64,000 nucleotides of DNA from an uncultured Schlesneria sp. (GCA_903834925.1 CAILLA010000170.1:1-64000), one strand, 5' to 3'. Counted from the stretch's first letter, positions 46,536-55,673 are shown. The notes: generated from the letters alone by a model not told the origin. Program-made: numbers and translations.

Positions 46536-48398
46536 TCAAATGTCGCTGGCAAGACGATCAGGCTCTTTTAAATAGAGCAGGAGGATTGTCAGGTCAGCGG
46601 GGGTAATTCCGCTGATCCGACTGGCTTGCCCCAGATCTGAAGGGCGAACCTTTGACAGTTTTTCCTTCGCTTCGCGACGTAACTGTGCGACCGCCTGGAA
46701 GTTAAACGTTTCCGGAATACGCACAAATTGGATTTTATGTTGCCGTTCGATATCTGCCGTCTGGCGTCGAATATACCCGGCATACTTGGTCTCGATCTCG
46801 ACCTGTTGCTTTGCAAGGCCACCAATCGTCAACGAAGCGAGTTCTGAGGACATCCCTTCCAGTTCGGTCCAGGTAATTTCCGGTCGACGGAGCCATTCTT
46901 CAAACGTGGAACCCTGGTGTCGCAATTGTTCAATCATTTCTGCCGCGCGTGCGATGTCCAATTCGTGTTTTTCGAACCGGCCCCAGCGGTCGTCACCCAC
47001 TAGACCAATACGGTGGCCAACCGGAGTCAAGCGACGATCGGCATTATCCTGTCGCAAAAGCAACCGGTACTCAGATCTCGATGTGAACATTCGATACGGC
47101 TCATCAACCCCCTTGGTAACAAGGTCATCGATCAACACTCCCAAATATCCTTGGCTGCGGTCGATGACTAAAGGGGTCTGGCTCGCCAATTTCAAAGCGG
47201 CGTTAATCCCGGCCAACAGTCCTTGGCCTGCGGCTTCTTCATAGCCCGTTGTCCCGTTGATCTGACCGGCAAAGTATAGGCCCTCAACACGCTTCGTTTC
47301 CAGCGACGTTTTTAGCTGTGTCGGTGGGGCGAAGTCGTATTCGACCGCGTAGCCATACCGCATGATTTCAGCTCGTTCCAGTCCCTTGATCGAACGGACC
47401 AGTTCATCTTGAACATCCCGGGGGAGACTGGTTGAGATTCCGTTGCAATAAAACTCCCATGTATTTCGACCTTCCGGTTCAAGAAAAATGTGATGAGACG
47501 ACTTATCTGCGAATCGAACGACCTTATCCTCAATCGAAGGGCAGTATCTCGGTCCGGTCGATTGAATCTGGCCGCTGTACATGGGTGCCCTGTGGAGATT
47601 TGCACGAATCAATTCATGAACGTGATCGTTCGTCTCTGTCAGCCAGCAGGGCATTTGAGGCTGCGAAAGTCGATCGGTGAGAAACGAAAACGGTTGTGGA
47701 TCGGGGTCACCCGGCTGTTCGGCGCAGGCCGAAAAGTCTATTGTCCGTCCGTTGAGACGACATGGTGTACCGGTCTTAAATCGTTGTAACTCAAAACCAA
47801 GTCGTCTGAGGCAATCCGACAATGTTCCGGTGGTTCCGTCGCCCGCTCGACCTCCTGCCGTCTGAGCCTCGCCGGTATGCATGATCGCCTGAAGGAATGT
47901 TCCGGTGGTAATCACGACAGCGCGACAGCGATAGACCCCTGCACCACGCACGCGAACTCCGGAAACGCGATTCAAAGGGTTCTCGCTCGACGAACGGTCA
48001 CCTTCGACCAGGATTTCCTCGACCAGTTCTTGGCGTAACGTCAGACCCGGCTGAGATTCAATCCGGTATTTCATCTCGAACTGATAGGCTTTTTTATCAG
48101 CTTGGGCGCGGGGGCTGTGCATTGCCGCTCCTTTGCTTCGATTGAGCATGCGAAACTGAATGCCCGTTGCATCAATGACTCGGCCCATTTCGCCGCCAAG
48201 CGCATCAATTTCGCGAACAATCTGCCCCTTGGCGACTCCGCCGATCGCAGGGTTACAGCTCATTTGCCCCACGCTGTCGCAGTTCATTGTCAGCAGGACC
48301 GTTTTTGCGCCAAGTCGTGCCGAGGCCAACGCGGCTTCGCAGCCTGCGTGTCCCGCGCCAATGACGGCCACATCGAAATCATAAAAGCTTGTCTTCAT
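46536..48398 (-). CDS. mnmG: tRNA uridine-5-carboxymethylaminomethyl modification enzyme MnmG (GidA)
   Basis: FAD-dependent tRNA modification enzyme that, with MnmE, forms cmnm5U at position 34 of several tRNAs, using methylene-THF and glycine. The N-terminal FAD fold is [20 protein letters not shown], followed by [13 protein letters not shown] and [40 protein letters not shown] and the C-terminal helical tail ([20 protein letters not shown]) are complete. At 620 aa it is the expected size. MnmE is not in the window. Confidence 0.98.
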   Translation of the reverse strand: MKTSFYDFDVAVIGAGHAGCEAALASARLGAKTVLLTMNCDSVGQMSCNPAIGGVAKGQIVREIDALGGEMGRVIDATGIQFRMLNRSKGAAMHSPRAQADKKAYQFEMKYRIESQPGLTLRQELVEEILVEGDRSSSENPLNRVSGVRVRGAGVYRCRAVVITTGTFLQAIMHTGEAQTAGGRAGDGTTGTLSDCLRRLGFELQRFKTGTPCRLNGRTIDFSACAEQPGDPDPQPFSFLTDRLSQPQMPCWLTETNDHVHELIRANLHRAPMYSGQIQSTGPRYCPSIEDKVVRFADKSSHHIFLEPEGRNTWEFYCNGISTSLPRDVQDELVRSIKGLERAEIMRYGYAVEYDFAPPTQLKTSLETKRVEGLYFAGQINGTTGYEEAAGQGLLAGINAALKLASQTPLVIDRSQGYLGVLIDDLVTKGVDEPYRMFTSRSEYRLLLRQDNADRRLTPVGHRIGLVGDDRWGRFEKHELDIARAAEMIEQLRHQGSTFEEWLRRPEITWTELEGMSSELASLTIGGLAKQQVEIETKYAGYIRRQTADIERQHKIQFVRIPETFNFQAVAQLRREAKEKLSKVRPSDLGQASRISGITPADLTILLLYLKEPDRLASDI

Positions 48399-48572
48399 TG
48401 CAGTAAGTTACCAGATCTTTGGCGGGACTTCAGCCTTCGAGATCGTTTTAAGACGAGCTAGCCGACGCGGCTGAAACGAGGTAAATTATTTGCAGATGGA
48501 AATTGCCGAGTTTCCATTACCTCACTTCATCTCGGTTCCCCCTCTCGATCATCATTTAAGAAGGATCGAATC

Positions 48573-49079
48573 ATGTCATTACGGTCAAACGAACGTCAAC
48601 TCGTCTGGTTATTGTTCGGAGTCATTGGCGGACTTTGTCTTGCCTATTTCTGGCCGCATGAGCATGTCCAGGCAAGTGCGACCGACCGCGATGCGAAATT
48701 CGCAATCTGTACAGTTGAAGTCGGGCCTGGGAGTCCAGACGCGGTGTTTGTCCTCGACTTTTTGACAGGTCGGCTTCAAGGAGGCTTGCTCAACCCGCAA
48801 GCTCAAGCATTTACGAATTTCTGGTTCGCCAACGTCGCCCAGGATTTCAAGGTCGGCAAGAATGGAAAGTACACCATGATTCCAGGGAGCGGATTCTTAA
48901 ATGCTCCGGCAGGAGCAGGCGGCGGTGGTCAGGCGATTGCGACAGGCGTGATCTACATCGCAGAATCCTCTACTGGAATGGTCGGCTGCTATCGGTTCAG
49001 CTATGTAAATGCCCCTCAGCCATTGCCACCAACACCATTGCAGCCAGTGGATGTTTTCCCATTCCGCGAAGGTAAGTAA
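48573..49079 (+). CDS. Secreted/membrane-anchored hypothetical protein
   Basis: Unknown function. N-terminal hydrophobic segment (residues 10-26: VWLLFGVIGGLCLAYFW) acting as signal or anchor. The body has ICTVEVGPGSPDAVFVLDFL and a Gly-rich turn, AGAGGGGQAIATGVIYIAES. 168 aa. I recall similar proteins in planctomycetes but know no function. A strong hairpin follows the stop. Confidence 0.65.
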   Translation: MSLRSNERQLVWLLFGVIGGLCLAYFWPHEHVQASATDRDAKFAICTVEVGPGSPDAVFVLDFLTGRLQGGLLNPQAQAFTNFWFANVAQDFKVGKNGKYTMIPGSGFLNAPAGAGGGGQAIATGVIYIAESSTGMVGCYRFSYVNAPQPLPPTPLQPVDVFPFREGK

Positions 49080-49086
49080 ATCCGTG

Positions 49087-49120
49087 TCCACTGGATCGGA
49101 GAAGACTCCGATCCAGTGGA
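49087..49120. terminator. Perfect 15-bp hairpin after the 168-aa gene
   Basis: TCCACTGGATCGGAG-AAGA-CTCCGATCCAGTGGA, right after the stop at 49079. There is no long T run, so it is a probable terminator or mRNA-end stabiliser. Confidence 0.6.
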
Positions 49121-49335
49121 GATCGTGTTGGCCTCTAACGGAATCGCATGTCATCGTCTAACCGCGCCTCGAGCAGAAGCGAGTCAACCGGTCGCCATGA
49201 CAAGCCCGAGGTGTCATCGCTCGTTTGAACATTACGATTGCCGTTTCCCGCCGATGACCAACTGTCCGGAACGACGCGCAGCGACGCTCGATGAGATCGG
49301 ACTGAACGTCGATCCGCCTGCACCTCTGGATTTGA

Positions 49336-49379
49336 AAATTCAATCGGGTCGCTGGTCTTCCAGCGACCCGATTGAATTT
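49336..49379. terminator. Perfect 20-bp hairpin at the end of the M56 peptidase gene
   Basis: AAATTCAATCGGGTCGCTGG-TCTT-CCAGCGACCCGATTGAATTT. Its last base is the first base of the peptidase stop codon. With A/T on both flanks it may end transcription from either strand. Confidence 0.75.
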
Positions 49380-51475
49380 CACTTCGAAGCTGGTTGCGGC
49401 GAACTCGTCGGGCTTGAAGCTGGCTTCAAACCCCACAGACTAAGGAACCAACGAGCCCGAGCGGGCATGTCAGGTTCTGCCCATTTTGAGTCCGGAGGCA
49501 AATCGGGGATCTCGATTTCTGAAAGTGAAGATCCAGTTGATGAAAACTCTGCAGCCGCCATCAAATCTTGATGTCCTTCGCTAAGTCCCAATAGGTCCCC
49601 ACTGGAAACGCTCCAACGAGCAACCCGCCCTTGCCGATCTCCGCTAATCAATGACTCACCATCAGGCCGAAAAGCAACTGCTGCTGCGGGTGAATTCCAA
49701 TTCATGGAAACTCGCTCAATTCCTGTATGGAACTGAACCAGAGCAATTCGACCGGATTCAGGCGTCAACCAATCACCAGTCGCCACGGCAAGTATGTCTC
49801 CATCAGGGGAAAACCTGACACAGTTTATTGGCCCCAATTCGCGAGGGAACTCACGGACAGGTTGATCGCTCGTCCGATTCCAGATTCGGACGATGCCGTC
49901 TCGACCACCAGTAGCAATCCAGTTACCGTCAGGAGAAATATCGACCGATTTTGGCGAACCGCCAGGTATCCGCCAGTTGCAAGCAACTTGACACGCCTCC
50001 GCATCCCAAAGCCGAAGCGCCCCATCAACTCCGATCGTCGCCATGTGGTGCGTTTCCTGGGCAAATGCTACGGCTTGAATGTCAACCGTACTTAAATCAA
50101 ATTCACGACCCGTTTCCAGGTCAAATAAACATTGATTTGACTTGTTTCCAATAACAACAAACCGCCCATCCATCGATTGCGATCGGATTTCCGCTCCGCT
50201 CCACGAGGATTGCATTTTCGCGTTTTCAAGTGAAATCGGCGGCTCACCCAGTAAGATTTCAGAGGAACCGCTTTGCTCGGAAGAGTGGGCGACAGACAAC
50301 AACACAACAGGGGACTCCTGAGGTCGTTGCTTCGGTGGCTTCATTTGGGGAATGGATTGAACCACAGGAGGTCGAGCAGCGAGCCATGACGGCTGAAGGG
50401 GCAGAAGACATGCCAGTACAAGGCAGAGAATTCGGCCGCAATAACCGAAGTCCTGTCGCCGAGGACCACGCATGATCCACGTCAAACGCTGTCGAAGGAA
50501 TGGGACTTGACCCAAGCCCGTTGCCAGTGCTGGCATTCGTAATGGGCGGTCGGCGATGAAGTCCACCACTTCGAGAATGGCTTCGGCATAACGTTTCGGG
50601 ACTTCAGTCGAGGCTGCAACGACCATGGCGTCACAACATTCTTCCTCGACGGACTCAATTTCGCGACGAGCCCACCAGACGACAGGATGCCACCAGAAGA
50701 ATCCGGTTACAAGCAGTTCGATCACCCGGACCAAATGGTCTCGCCGACGAAAATGTGCCAGTTCATGCATGAGCAACGTCCCCGTCGCCGTTTCGTCAAG
50801 CCGATCGAGTAACCGTTCAGGAAAGATGAGAAATAACGACTGGCCACTGCCCCACAGCATCGGGGACATGACTCCAGGCATCATCCAGACGGTCGGGGAA
50901 TAAGACAAACCCATTCGACGCGCCAATCGGTCTGCGAATCGTTGAAGTTCAAGCCCCGCAGCATCACCATGCCGTAGTGACAAGCGAAATCTGATGCATC
51001 GGATTCCTTGAATAACAAACCAGACCAAAGCACCCATCGCCCAGATCACCAGAACAATGGCCACCACGAGTTGGCGAAAGTTTTCACTCCGAAGCCAACT
51101 TGCGGCGATCGCGGTCAGCGAGCTTTTAGAAGCGTTTAACTGCTTATCCATTTCAGCCAGCGTTCGCGGTCGCGATTTCGATTTCGCCGAGTTTTGTGGC
51201 TCATCAGAAATGAATGGACGACGTGAACCAAGCTCTATCTGATCAACTTCGAAGATAACTTGGGGAAGCAATTGTCGCGACGTGGATGTCACCCAGTCCC
51301 GATCAATTAACGGGATCTGGCAAATTGGAGGTGTCACAAGTTTGACAAGAATTAGAACCCACAAAAGATGCGTCAGTGCCGGGCGACGAAACACTCGACC
51401 CGCCGCCTCAGCGACAAATGCGAGCGGGATGATCATCAGCGCATTGATGAGTGCAATCTCGAGGTACGAAAGCAC
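49379..51475 (-). CDS. BlaR1-like M56 membrane metallopeptidase fused to WD40 repeats
   Basis: Signal-transducing membrane protease. N-terminal helices and cytoplasmic loop (residues 1-350) contain the gluzincin-type HELAHFRRRD (HExxH, about 237-241) and VEEECCDAMVV (third ligand region), as in BlaR1/MecR1. The penicillin-binding sensor domain is absent; instead, after a membrane segment and a Pro-rich linker, residues about 430-680 carry WD40 repeats (LRLWDAEACQVACNWRIPGG, NWIATGGRDGIVRIWNR, VRFSPDGDILAVATGDWLTP). This suggests a sensor or scaffold outside that gates the peptidase. The start is GTG 51475. BlaI lies 87 bases upstream in the same direction, as in bla/mec operons. Confidence 0.85.
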   Translation of the reverse strand: MLSYLEIALINALMIIPLAFVAEAAGRVFRRPALTHLLWVLILVKLVTPPICQIPLIDRDWVTSTSRQLLPQVIFEVDQIELGSRRPFISDEPQNSAKSKSRPRTLAEMDKQLNASKSSLTAIAASWLRSENFRQLVVAIVLVIWAMGALVWFVIQGIRCIRFRLSLRHGDAAGLELQRFADRLARRMGLSYSPTVWMMPGVMSPMLWGSGQSLFLIFPERLLDRLDETATGTLLMHELAHFRRRDHLVRVIELLVTGFFWWHPVVWWARREIESVEEECCDAMVVAASTEVPKRYAEAILEVVDFIADRPLRMPALATGLGQVPFLRQRLTWIMRGPRRQDFGYCGRILCLVLACLLPLQPSWLAARPPVVQSIPQMKPPKQRPQESPVVLLSVAHSSEQSGSSEILLGEPPISLENAKMQSSWSGAEIRSQSMDGRFVVIGNKSNQCLFDLETGREFDLSTVDIQAVAFAQETHHMATIGVDGALRLWDAEACQVACNWRIPGGSPKSVDISPDGNWIATGGRDGIVRIWNRTSDQPVREFPRELGPINCVRFSPDGDILAVATGDWLTPESGRIALVQFHTGIERVSMNWNSPAAAVAFRPDGESLISGDRQGRVARWSVSSGDLLGLSEGHQDLMAAAEFSSTGSSLSEIEIPDLPPDSKWAEPDMPARARWFLSLWGLKPASSPTSSPQPASK

Positions 51476-51561
51476 AGCGCCCTCCAGCCCGAAGGTCAGC
51501 GGTGTGGATTATGAACGGGGCCGGGAACAACTTTGCACCCGGCCCGAGACTGAAGATTTGA

Positions 51562-51951
51562 TTATCGACCTTTTTCTCGATCCAGATCATCGAGCAAATC
51601 ACGCAGTGAACCGAGTTGATCTTCGCTGAGTTTGGCTTTGACGAGATGAGACAGCAAAGGTGCCAGTGAACCTTCACACAACTTGTCAGCCGTGGCCTGG
51701 AGCCGCCGACCGATCAGTTCTTCACGATCAATCTTAGGTTCGAACATGTGAGGCCAGGGCTTGCGGTCACGTTTGACGAACTTTTTCAGTTCGAGCCGCT
51801 CTAATAACTTTTGTACGGTGGCGTAATGAGCGCCCGTACCTCCAGGGTACAGCGTGTCTGTCAGATCGCGGACAGTCGTTCGACCTCGCTCCCACAGCAG
51901 GTTGATGACCGCCAACTCCGCGTCCGTGATGTCTTGCGGTGTTCGTGCCAT
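51562..51951 (-). CDS. BlaI/MecI-type transcriptional repressor
   Basis: Winged-helix repressor cleaved by a BlaR1-type peptidase. Start ATG 51951 gives MARTPQDITDAELAVINLLW; the track's extra 41 N-terminal residues are upstream noncoding sequence. Motifs LWERGRTTVRDLTDTLYPGG and HYATVQKLLERLELKKFVKR fit the family recognition helix and wing. 130 aa, normal. It is expected to repress its own operon and that of the downstream M56-WD40 gene, and be removed when that peptidase is active. Targets beyond that are unknown. Confidence 0.93.
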   Translation of the reverse strand: MARTPQDITDAELAVINLLWERGRTTVRDLTDTLYPGGTGAHYATVQKLLERLELKKFVKRDRKPWPHMFEPKIDREELIGRRLQATADKLCEGSLAPLLSHLVKAKLSEDQLGSLRDLLDDLDREKGR

Positions 51952-51995
51952 AAGTTTTTCACCCCAAAAAAATATACCAAACAATATCACCCGAT

Positions 51996-52025
51996 AGGAT
52001 AAGACGCGATGTCTCCTAAAGTCAA
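51996..52025 (-). promoter_or_regulatory. Candidate sigma-70-like promoter and operator of the BlaI operon
   Basis: On the minus strand, TTGACT (-35), an 18-base spacer and TATCCT (-10) lie 45-75 bases before the BlaI start. Overlapping it is an imperfect dyad, TAGGAGAC-atcgc-GTCttaTCCTA, which would suit a dimeric BlaI repressor. Assignment rests on match and position only. Confidence 0.45.
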
Positions 52026-52088
52026 TCGTTTCCCCGAAAAGCTTTTGACGTTCTTCGGGAAATCGTTGGAGCACGCAGCGGGCCGACT

Positions 52089-52193
52089 AAACCCCACCTC
52101 CCCTGCGGGGGTGGAAACGGGCCTTTGCCCTAGAAATTTCCATTGCGTCGTTCGGTGAATAAGGACTTCTGCTGGTGCAAAGGCCCGTTAACC
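52089..52193. repeat. Left inverted-repeat arm of a 0.5-kb cassette
   Basis: Begins AAACCCCACCTCCCCTGCGG and holds ACGGGCCTTTGCCCTAG ... GGTGCAAAGGCCCGTTAACC, itself a stem-loop. The mirror image is at 52518-52623, with about 57 outer bases aligning at over 80% identity. The two arms flank the small MGDFFKPWRRK gene. Confidence 0.85.
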
Positions 52194-52243
52194 GGCTTTG
52201 CCCGTTTAATAGGGCGTGCCCGAATATTCTAAATCTTGCCCGC

Positions 52244-52495
52244 TTATTCAGAATGACAATTATCGACGATGGTTTTCGGTTTCGCAACTCGCGGTTTAAC
52301 CAGTAGCAGGTACGCCGAGAGCAGAGTGAGTGGGACGGCGAGGAACCAAAAGAAGATTTCCTCGGAATCTTGCAACGGAATTGATATCACCTCTCGAACC
52401 GTCAGGCTCCTTACCCATCCCCCCGTGACAAGGGACGCAAACACCAGCGTCACCACGCCGATCTTTCGTCGCCACGGCTTGAAGAAGTCGCCCAT
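52244..52495 (-). CDS. Small MGDFFKPWRRK-type membrane protein (shortened family member)
   Basis: 83 aa. The N-terminus MGDFFKPWRRKIGVVTLVFA is a stereotyped start shared by a family of small planctomycete membrane proteins; a second helix, FWFLAVPLTLLSAYLLLVKP, ends it. I recall most relatives as about 150-170 aa with a middle domain between these parts, so this copy looks internally shortened. Two transmembrane helices; function unknown. It lies inside an inverted-repeat cassette. Confidence 0.75.
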   Translation of the reverse strand: MGDFFKPWRRKIGVVTLVFASLVTGGWVRSLTVREVISIPLQDSEEIFFWFLAVPLTLLSAYLLLVKPRVAKPKTIVDNCHSE

Positions 52496-52517
52496 GATGT
52501 TGATTCCGTTAGTAGTC

Positions 52518-52623
52518 TGTTACGGGCCTTTGCATCAACTCGTGCCACCATTCATCAATACGCTGTAATGCAAATTGCTAGGGCAAAGGCCCGTTAACCA
52601 CCCCCGCAGGGGGGGTGGGGTTT
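52518..52623. repeat. Right inverted-repeat arm of a 0.5-kb cassette
   Basis: Reverse complement of the left arm: GTTACGGGCCTTTGCATC ... CTAGGGCAAAGGCCCGTTAACC then ACCCCCGCAGGGGGGGTGG and GGTTT. The arm contains the stop codon and last residues of the 393-aa gene. Confidence 0.85.
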
Positions 52624-53759
52624 GTCTCTACGTTGCCTGGCCACAAGGTAATCGGCCAGGTTGTGACGCTTGCCAGCGACTTTGCTGATTCAAAATCTGG
52701 TACGAACAGGATCACGTCGTCTGACGTCAGTTCGTTCAGGCTGACGTCTCCGACCGCTCGCCATTCTTGTTCGATCGTCCAGTCGATCCCCGATTCTCCG
52801 ACCGCCAATTGAAAAAACGGACGCTCGTCCTCGGTCAGCGATTGCCAGAGGGCCTCGTCACCATAACGGACAGGCCGAACACCGCGACTCTGCAACCACG
52901 AACGCTTTAAACAGAGACCGTACGGTTCAAAATCCCACCGGACCCGATGAGTGCGATATCGATGAAGTGCCGGAAGATTTTCGAGTGGACAGGCGGTGAA
53001 GCTGACTGTTGGGCATCCACCCCGAATCGTTTTCCCCGAAGCAATCAATCGTTTTTGGACCACAATTCGACGCAAGGTACTTAAGGTGGAGTGGTCGGCA
53101 TCGGGCCGAGATTCGACCAGGCTATCGGCATATTGTTCAAACGATTCGTCAGGCCACGGACCGGGACACGCTCGGGTAGAATGGGCTAAAAACTCCCATC
53201 CCTCGGCGGATGGAAACGGGACAATTTCGTAAACATGAGGAAGAATCGAAGGATATTTGTTGTCAGGTTCCTCGACATTCCGCGAAACGAACTCAATTGG
53301 CCGACATTCTTCCGTCGTCGGTCGCCAGATCTCAGCACCGGCTTTGTAAAGTTCGTCCTTGATGACATCGGGCTGCAAGCCAGGAAGATCAACAAGAACA
53401 ATGCCGCCGCGCCGTTGCTCGATCCGTTCTCTGAGCAATCGATACAGATTCCCTTCCGGCCTCAATTGAAGGACATAAACAAGATCCGCAGCGGCGATCA
53501 ACGCTCGATCACGTGGGGGGATATCGTTGCCACTCGATTGATCGATATAAGGAACCTCAATCGTCTGGCAGTCCACATTCAGTCGCCGCGCAAAATGTCG
53601 GACAAAATCGGTTCCTGCGGTTCCGTCAGCCACAACCAGATTCGATCGATCAATGGCGATTTTTCGTAAGGTTCCACGCAATGCCGCCATCCACGGCTCG
53701 TCAGGAACTACGAGTCGCCTCAGTCGTGACATGACGACGGCAACCGTTGGCGACCTCAT
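52578..53759 (-). CDS. Orphan hypothetical protein ending inside a repeat
   Basis: 393 aa, soluble, no recognised domain. The N-terminal half looks Rossmann-like (NLVVADGTAGTDFVRHFARR and RALIAAADLVYVLQ). The C-terminal half is specific: HRYRTHRVRWDFEPYGLCLK, GVRPVRYGDEALWQS and IEQEWRAVGDVSL. The last 15 residues (ETNPTPPAGVVNGPLP) and the TAG come from the inverted-repeat arm, so its C-terminus has been altered by insertion of the cassette. The start is ATG 53759 (or M10). No neighbour suggests a job. Confidence 0.6.
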   Translation of the reverse strand: MRSPTVAVVMSRLRRLVVPDEPWMAALRGTLRKIAIDRSNLVVADGTAGTDFVRHFARRLNVDCQTIEVPYIDQSSGNDIPPRDRALIAAADLVYVLQLRPEGNLYRLLRERIEQRRGGIVLVDLPGLQPDVIKDELYKAGAEIWRPTTEECRPIEFVSRNVEEPDNKYPSILPHVYEIVPFPSAEGWEFLAHSTRACPGPWPDESFEQYADSLVESRPDADHSTLSTLRRIVVQKRLIASGKTIRGGCPTVSFTACPLENLPALHRYRTHRVRWDFEPYGLCLKRSWLQSRGVRPVRYGDEALWQSLTEDERPFFQLAVGESGIDWTIEQEWRAVGDVSLNELTSDDVILFVPDFESAKSLASVTTWPITLWPGNVETNPTPPAGVVNGPLP

Positions 53760-53844
53760 TCACAGATTCCATTTGACAATGATGAAACACGTTTTTTGAA
53801 AAAACTTCGCGGTGTTATCCAAATTGTATTTGAAGAGAAATGCG

Positions 53845-53966
53845 GTTTTGGAACACTAATCTTCACTAATTTTCGCTAATAAGAAAACCCAAGATCTTGC
53901 TGTGAGCATCCTTGTTTTGTGTCTTTCCTGATTTGCGCAAATTTGCGAGGATTAGTGTTTCAAAAC
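53845..53966. repeat. 122-bp element with 17-bp inverted ends
   Basis: Ends GTTTTGGAACACTAATC / GATTAGTGTTTCAAAAC (16 of 17 match), with inner CACTAAT and CGCTAAT direct repeats and ATTTGCGCAAATTTGCG. It lies between the 393-aa gene start and the EF-hand propeller gene stop. It is noncoding and resembles a short MITE-like element. Confidence 0.7.
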
Positions 53967-53997
53967 TCTTTCTTCCCCTTCCGGCCTCTTTCAAATG

Positions 53998-55443
53998 TCA
54001 TTTCAATCCGAAACAATAAAGTCCATTCGCCGTACGCAGATAAATCCGGCCATCCACGATTGCTGGGGTTGCGTAGACTTCTTCTTTCATTTCAGACGTA
54101 TGCAGTAACTTCAATTCTTCCGTGGCAGAGACAACCGTCAGTCGGCCTGTTTCATCCGCCAGATAAACCTTGCCGTCGCCAGCGACTGGCGATGCGTAAT
54201 AACTTCCGTTCGCTTCCAGACGCAACGGCTTTGCTACCTTGCCAGTATTCGCGTTCAGACACTGCAAGATGCCGCCGTCTTTAATCGTGAACAGCAACCC
54301 GTTGTACAACAGAGGCGAAGCGCAAAACGGAACTTGTTTGGGATACGTCCATCGGACATGCGTTTCCGTTGCGTCTCCGACGGCACCCGGCTTGATACTC
54401 AGCAGAAGATTTTTTCCCTGATCGAAGAGACTGCGGAACAGTTCGTATTCTGTCCGGGTCAAATGTCCGTCCTTATTCCGATCGGCCTGCGAGTACCGTT
54501 GATAGACAGGACCTTCACTCAGTTCGGCCTCTTCAATCGTTCCGTTCTTATCTTTGTCTTTCAGAAGGACAACATCATCAAACGGTTCGACTCGGATTCG
54601 CTCAGCCTCATCCCCCCCGGCGGCCCAACCTGCCAGATACAGATTTCCGTCGACGCCGACAGTGGGAGAACTGACAACCGTGCGCGAGATGCCGCGTACG
54701 GTCCAGGCTTCCTTGCCGGTCTCGAGATCGTATCCAACAACCCGCAGTGTCGCCGCTACCACGATTTGTGGGTGGCCTTCATTATTCCACAAAACCGGAG
54801 TACAGGAATTCCGCAGGAATTCGGTTCGGTTCGTCTTCCAGATCGGTTCGCCAGTCCGTCGGTCGACGCACAAAAGGAATGAATCGAGATCATGATCCTG
54901 GCAGAGAATCAGTCGCTCACCGACGAGAATCGGTGAGCTGGCCGCACCAAAATCATTGACGAACGGCCCCATCAGCCGCTTCCAGATCAGCTTGCCGCTG
55001 TGGTCGTGACAATACAGGCCACTCGAACCAAAAAAACTGAACACGAAATCGGCGTCAGCACAGGGAGTGCTCTGGGCATAACTGCCGATCCGATGAATCG
55101 CTTCCAGACGTTCGTAGGGGGCTTCGGATTCCCATTGCTGTTTGCCAGTCTGTCGATCCAGCCCGATGGTCAACAATTTTTTGTCACGAATTCCGGTTAC
55201 AAAAATTCGGCTACCGACCACGATCGGGGACGAATGTCCTGGCGGTAGCGACGTTTTCCAAAGCGGATTTAGATCGGGACCGATTTCAGCAGGCAATTTA
55301 TCGCCGGAAGGATCGAAGACTGAACCATGCAGCCCACGAAACTGAGGCCAGTCGGTCGCGTCCACTTGGGCAATCGCCAAGCCACTAAACAGGAACAAAA
55401 AAATCTCGGCGAGGAATCGACCGCGCAAAAGAATCCGGGACAT
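53998..55443 (-). CDS. Secreted PQQ-type beta-propeller with EF-hand pair
   Basis: Signal peptide (MSRILLRGRFLAEIFLFLFS), then the mature start DWPQFRGLHGSVFDPSGD. Propeller blades such as LLTIGLDRQTGKQQWESEAP and LCVDRRTGEPIWKTNR are interrupted, at about residues 290-335, by two EF-hand-like loops: DKDKNGTIEEAEL and DRNKDGHLTRTEY (DxDxDG pattern). Blades resume after it. 481 aa. The EF-hands probably bind Ca2+ and may tie folding or partner contact to calcium. The catalytic role is unknown; the start is ATG 55443. Confidence 0.85.
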   Translation of the reverse strand: MSRILLRGRFLAEIFLFLFSGLAIAQVDATDWPQFRGLHGSVFDPSGDKLPAEIGPDLNPLWKTSLPPGHSSPIVVGSRIFVTGIRDKKLLTIGLDRQTGKQQWESEAPYERLEAIHRIGSYAQSTPCADADFVFSFFGSSGLYCHDHSGKLIWKRLMGPFVNDFGAASSPILVGERLILCQDHDLDSFLLCVDRRTGEPIWKTNRTEFLRNSCTPVLWNNEGHPQIVVAATLRVVGYDLETGKEAWTVRGISRTVVSSPTVGVDGNLYLAGWAAGGDEAERIRVEPFDDVVLLKDKDKNGTIEEAELSEGPVYQRYSQADRNKDGHLTRTEYELFRSLFDQGKNLLLSIKPGAVGDATETHVRWTYPKQVPFCASPLLYNGLLFTIKDGGILQCLNANTGKVAKPLRLEANGSYYASPVAGDGKVYLADETGRLTVVSATEELKLLHTSEMKEEVYATPAIVDGRIYLRTANGLYCFGLK

Positions 55444-55673
55444 GAACCGACTCCATGAAGAATGATTTCAAGAGAAAAGTCGTCGAAACCAGATCTTACC
55501 GAGTCTATTTTGACAGGGACAGTAATAGGTGGCCCATCGTCTTTCAAGCTTCGAGTTTCGTTTCGCTCTTGTTCGAATGATCCCACTTTAGTGTTCTGAA
55601 CTGTCAATCTGGACGGTGTCGCCTTAAGATCAGTTGGCAATTCCGGGTCGAATTTCCTTTATCACGGCGAACA

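Noticed and set aside
46536-48398. Several 80-150-aa plus-strand ORFs inside mnmG
   Set aside because: Shadows of the mnmG reading frame.
52269-52568. 99-aa plus-strand ORF
   Set aside because: Antisense to the small MGDFFKPWRRK gene and the right repeat arm; no features.
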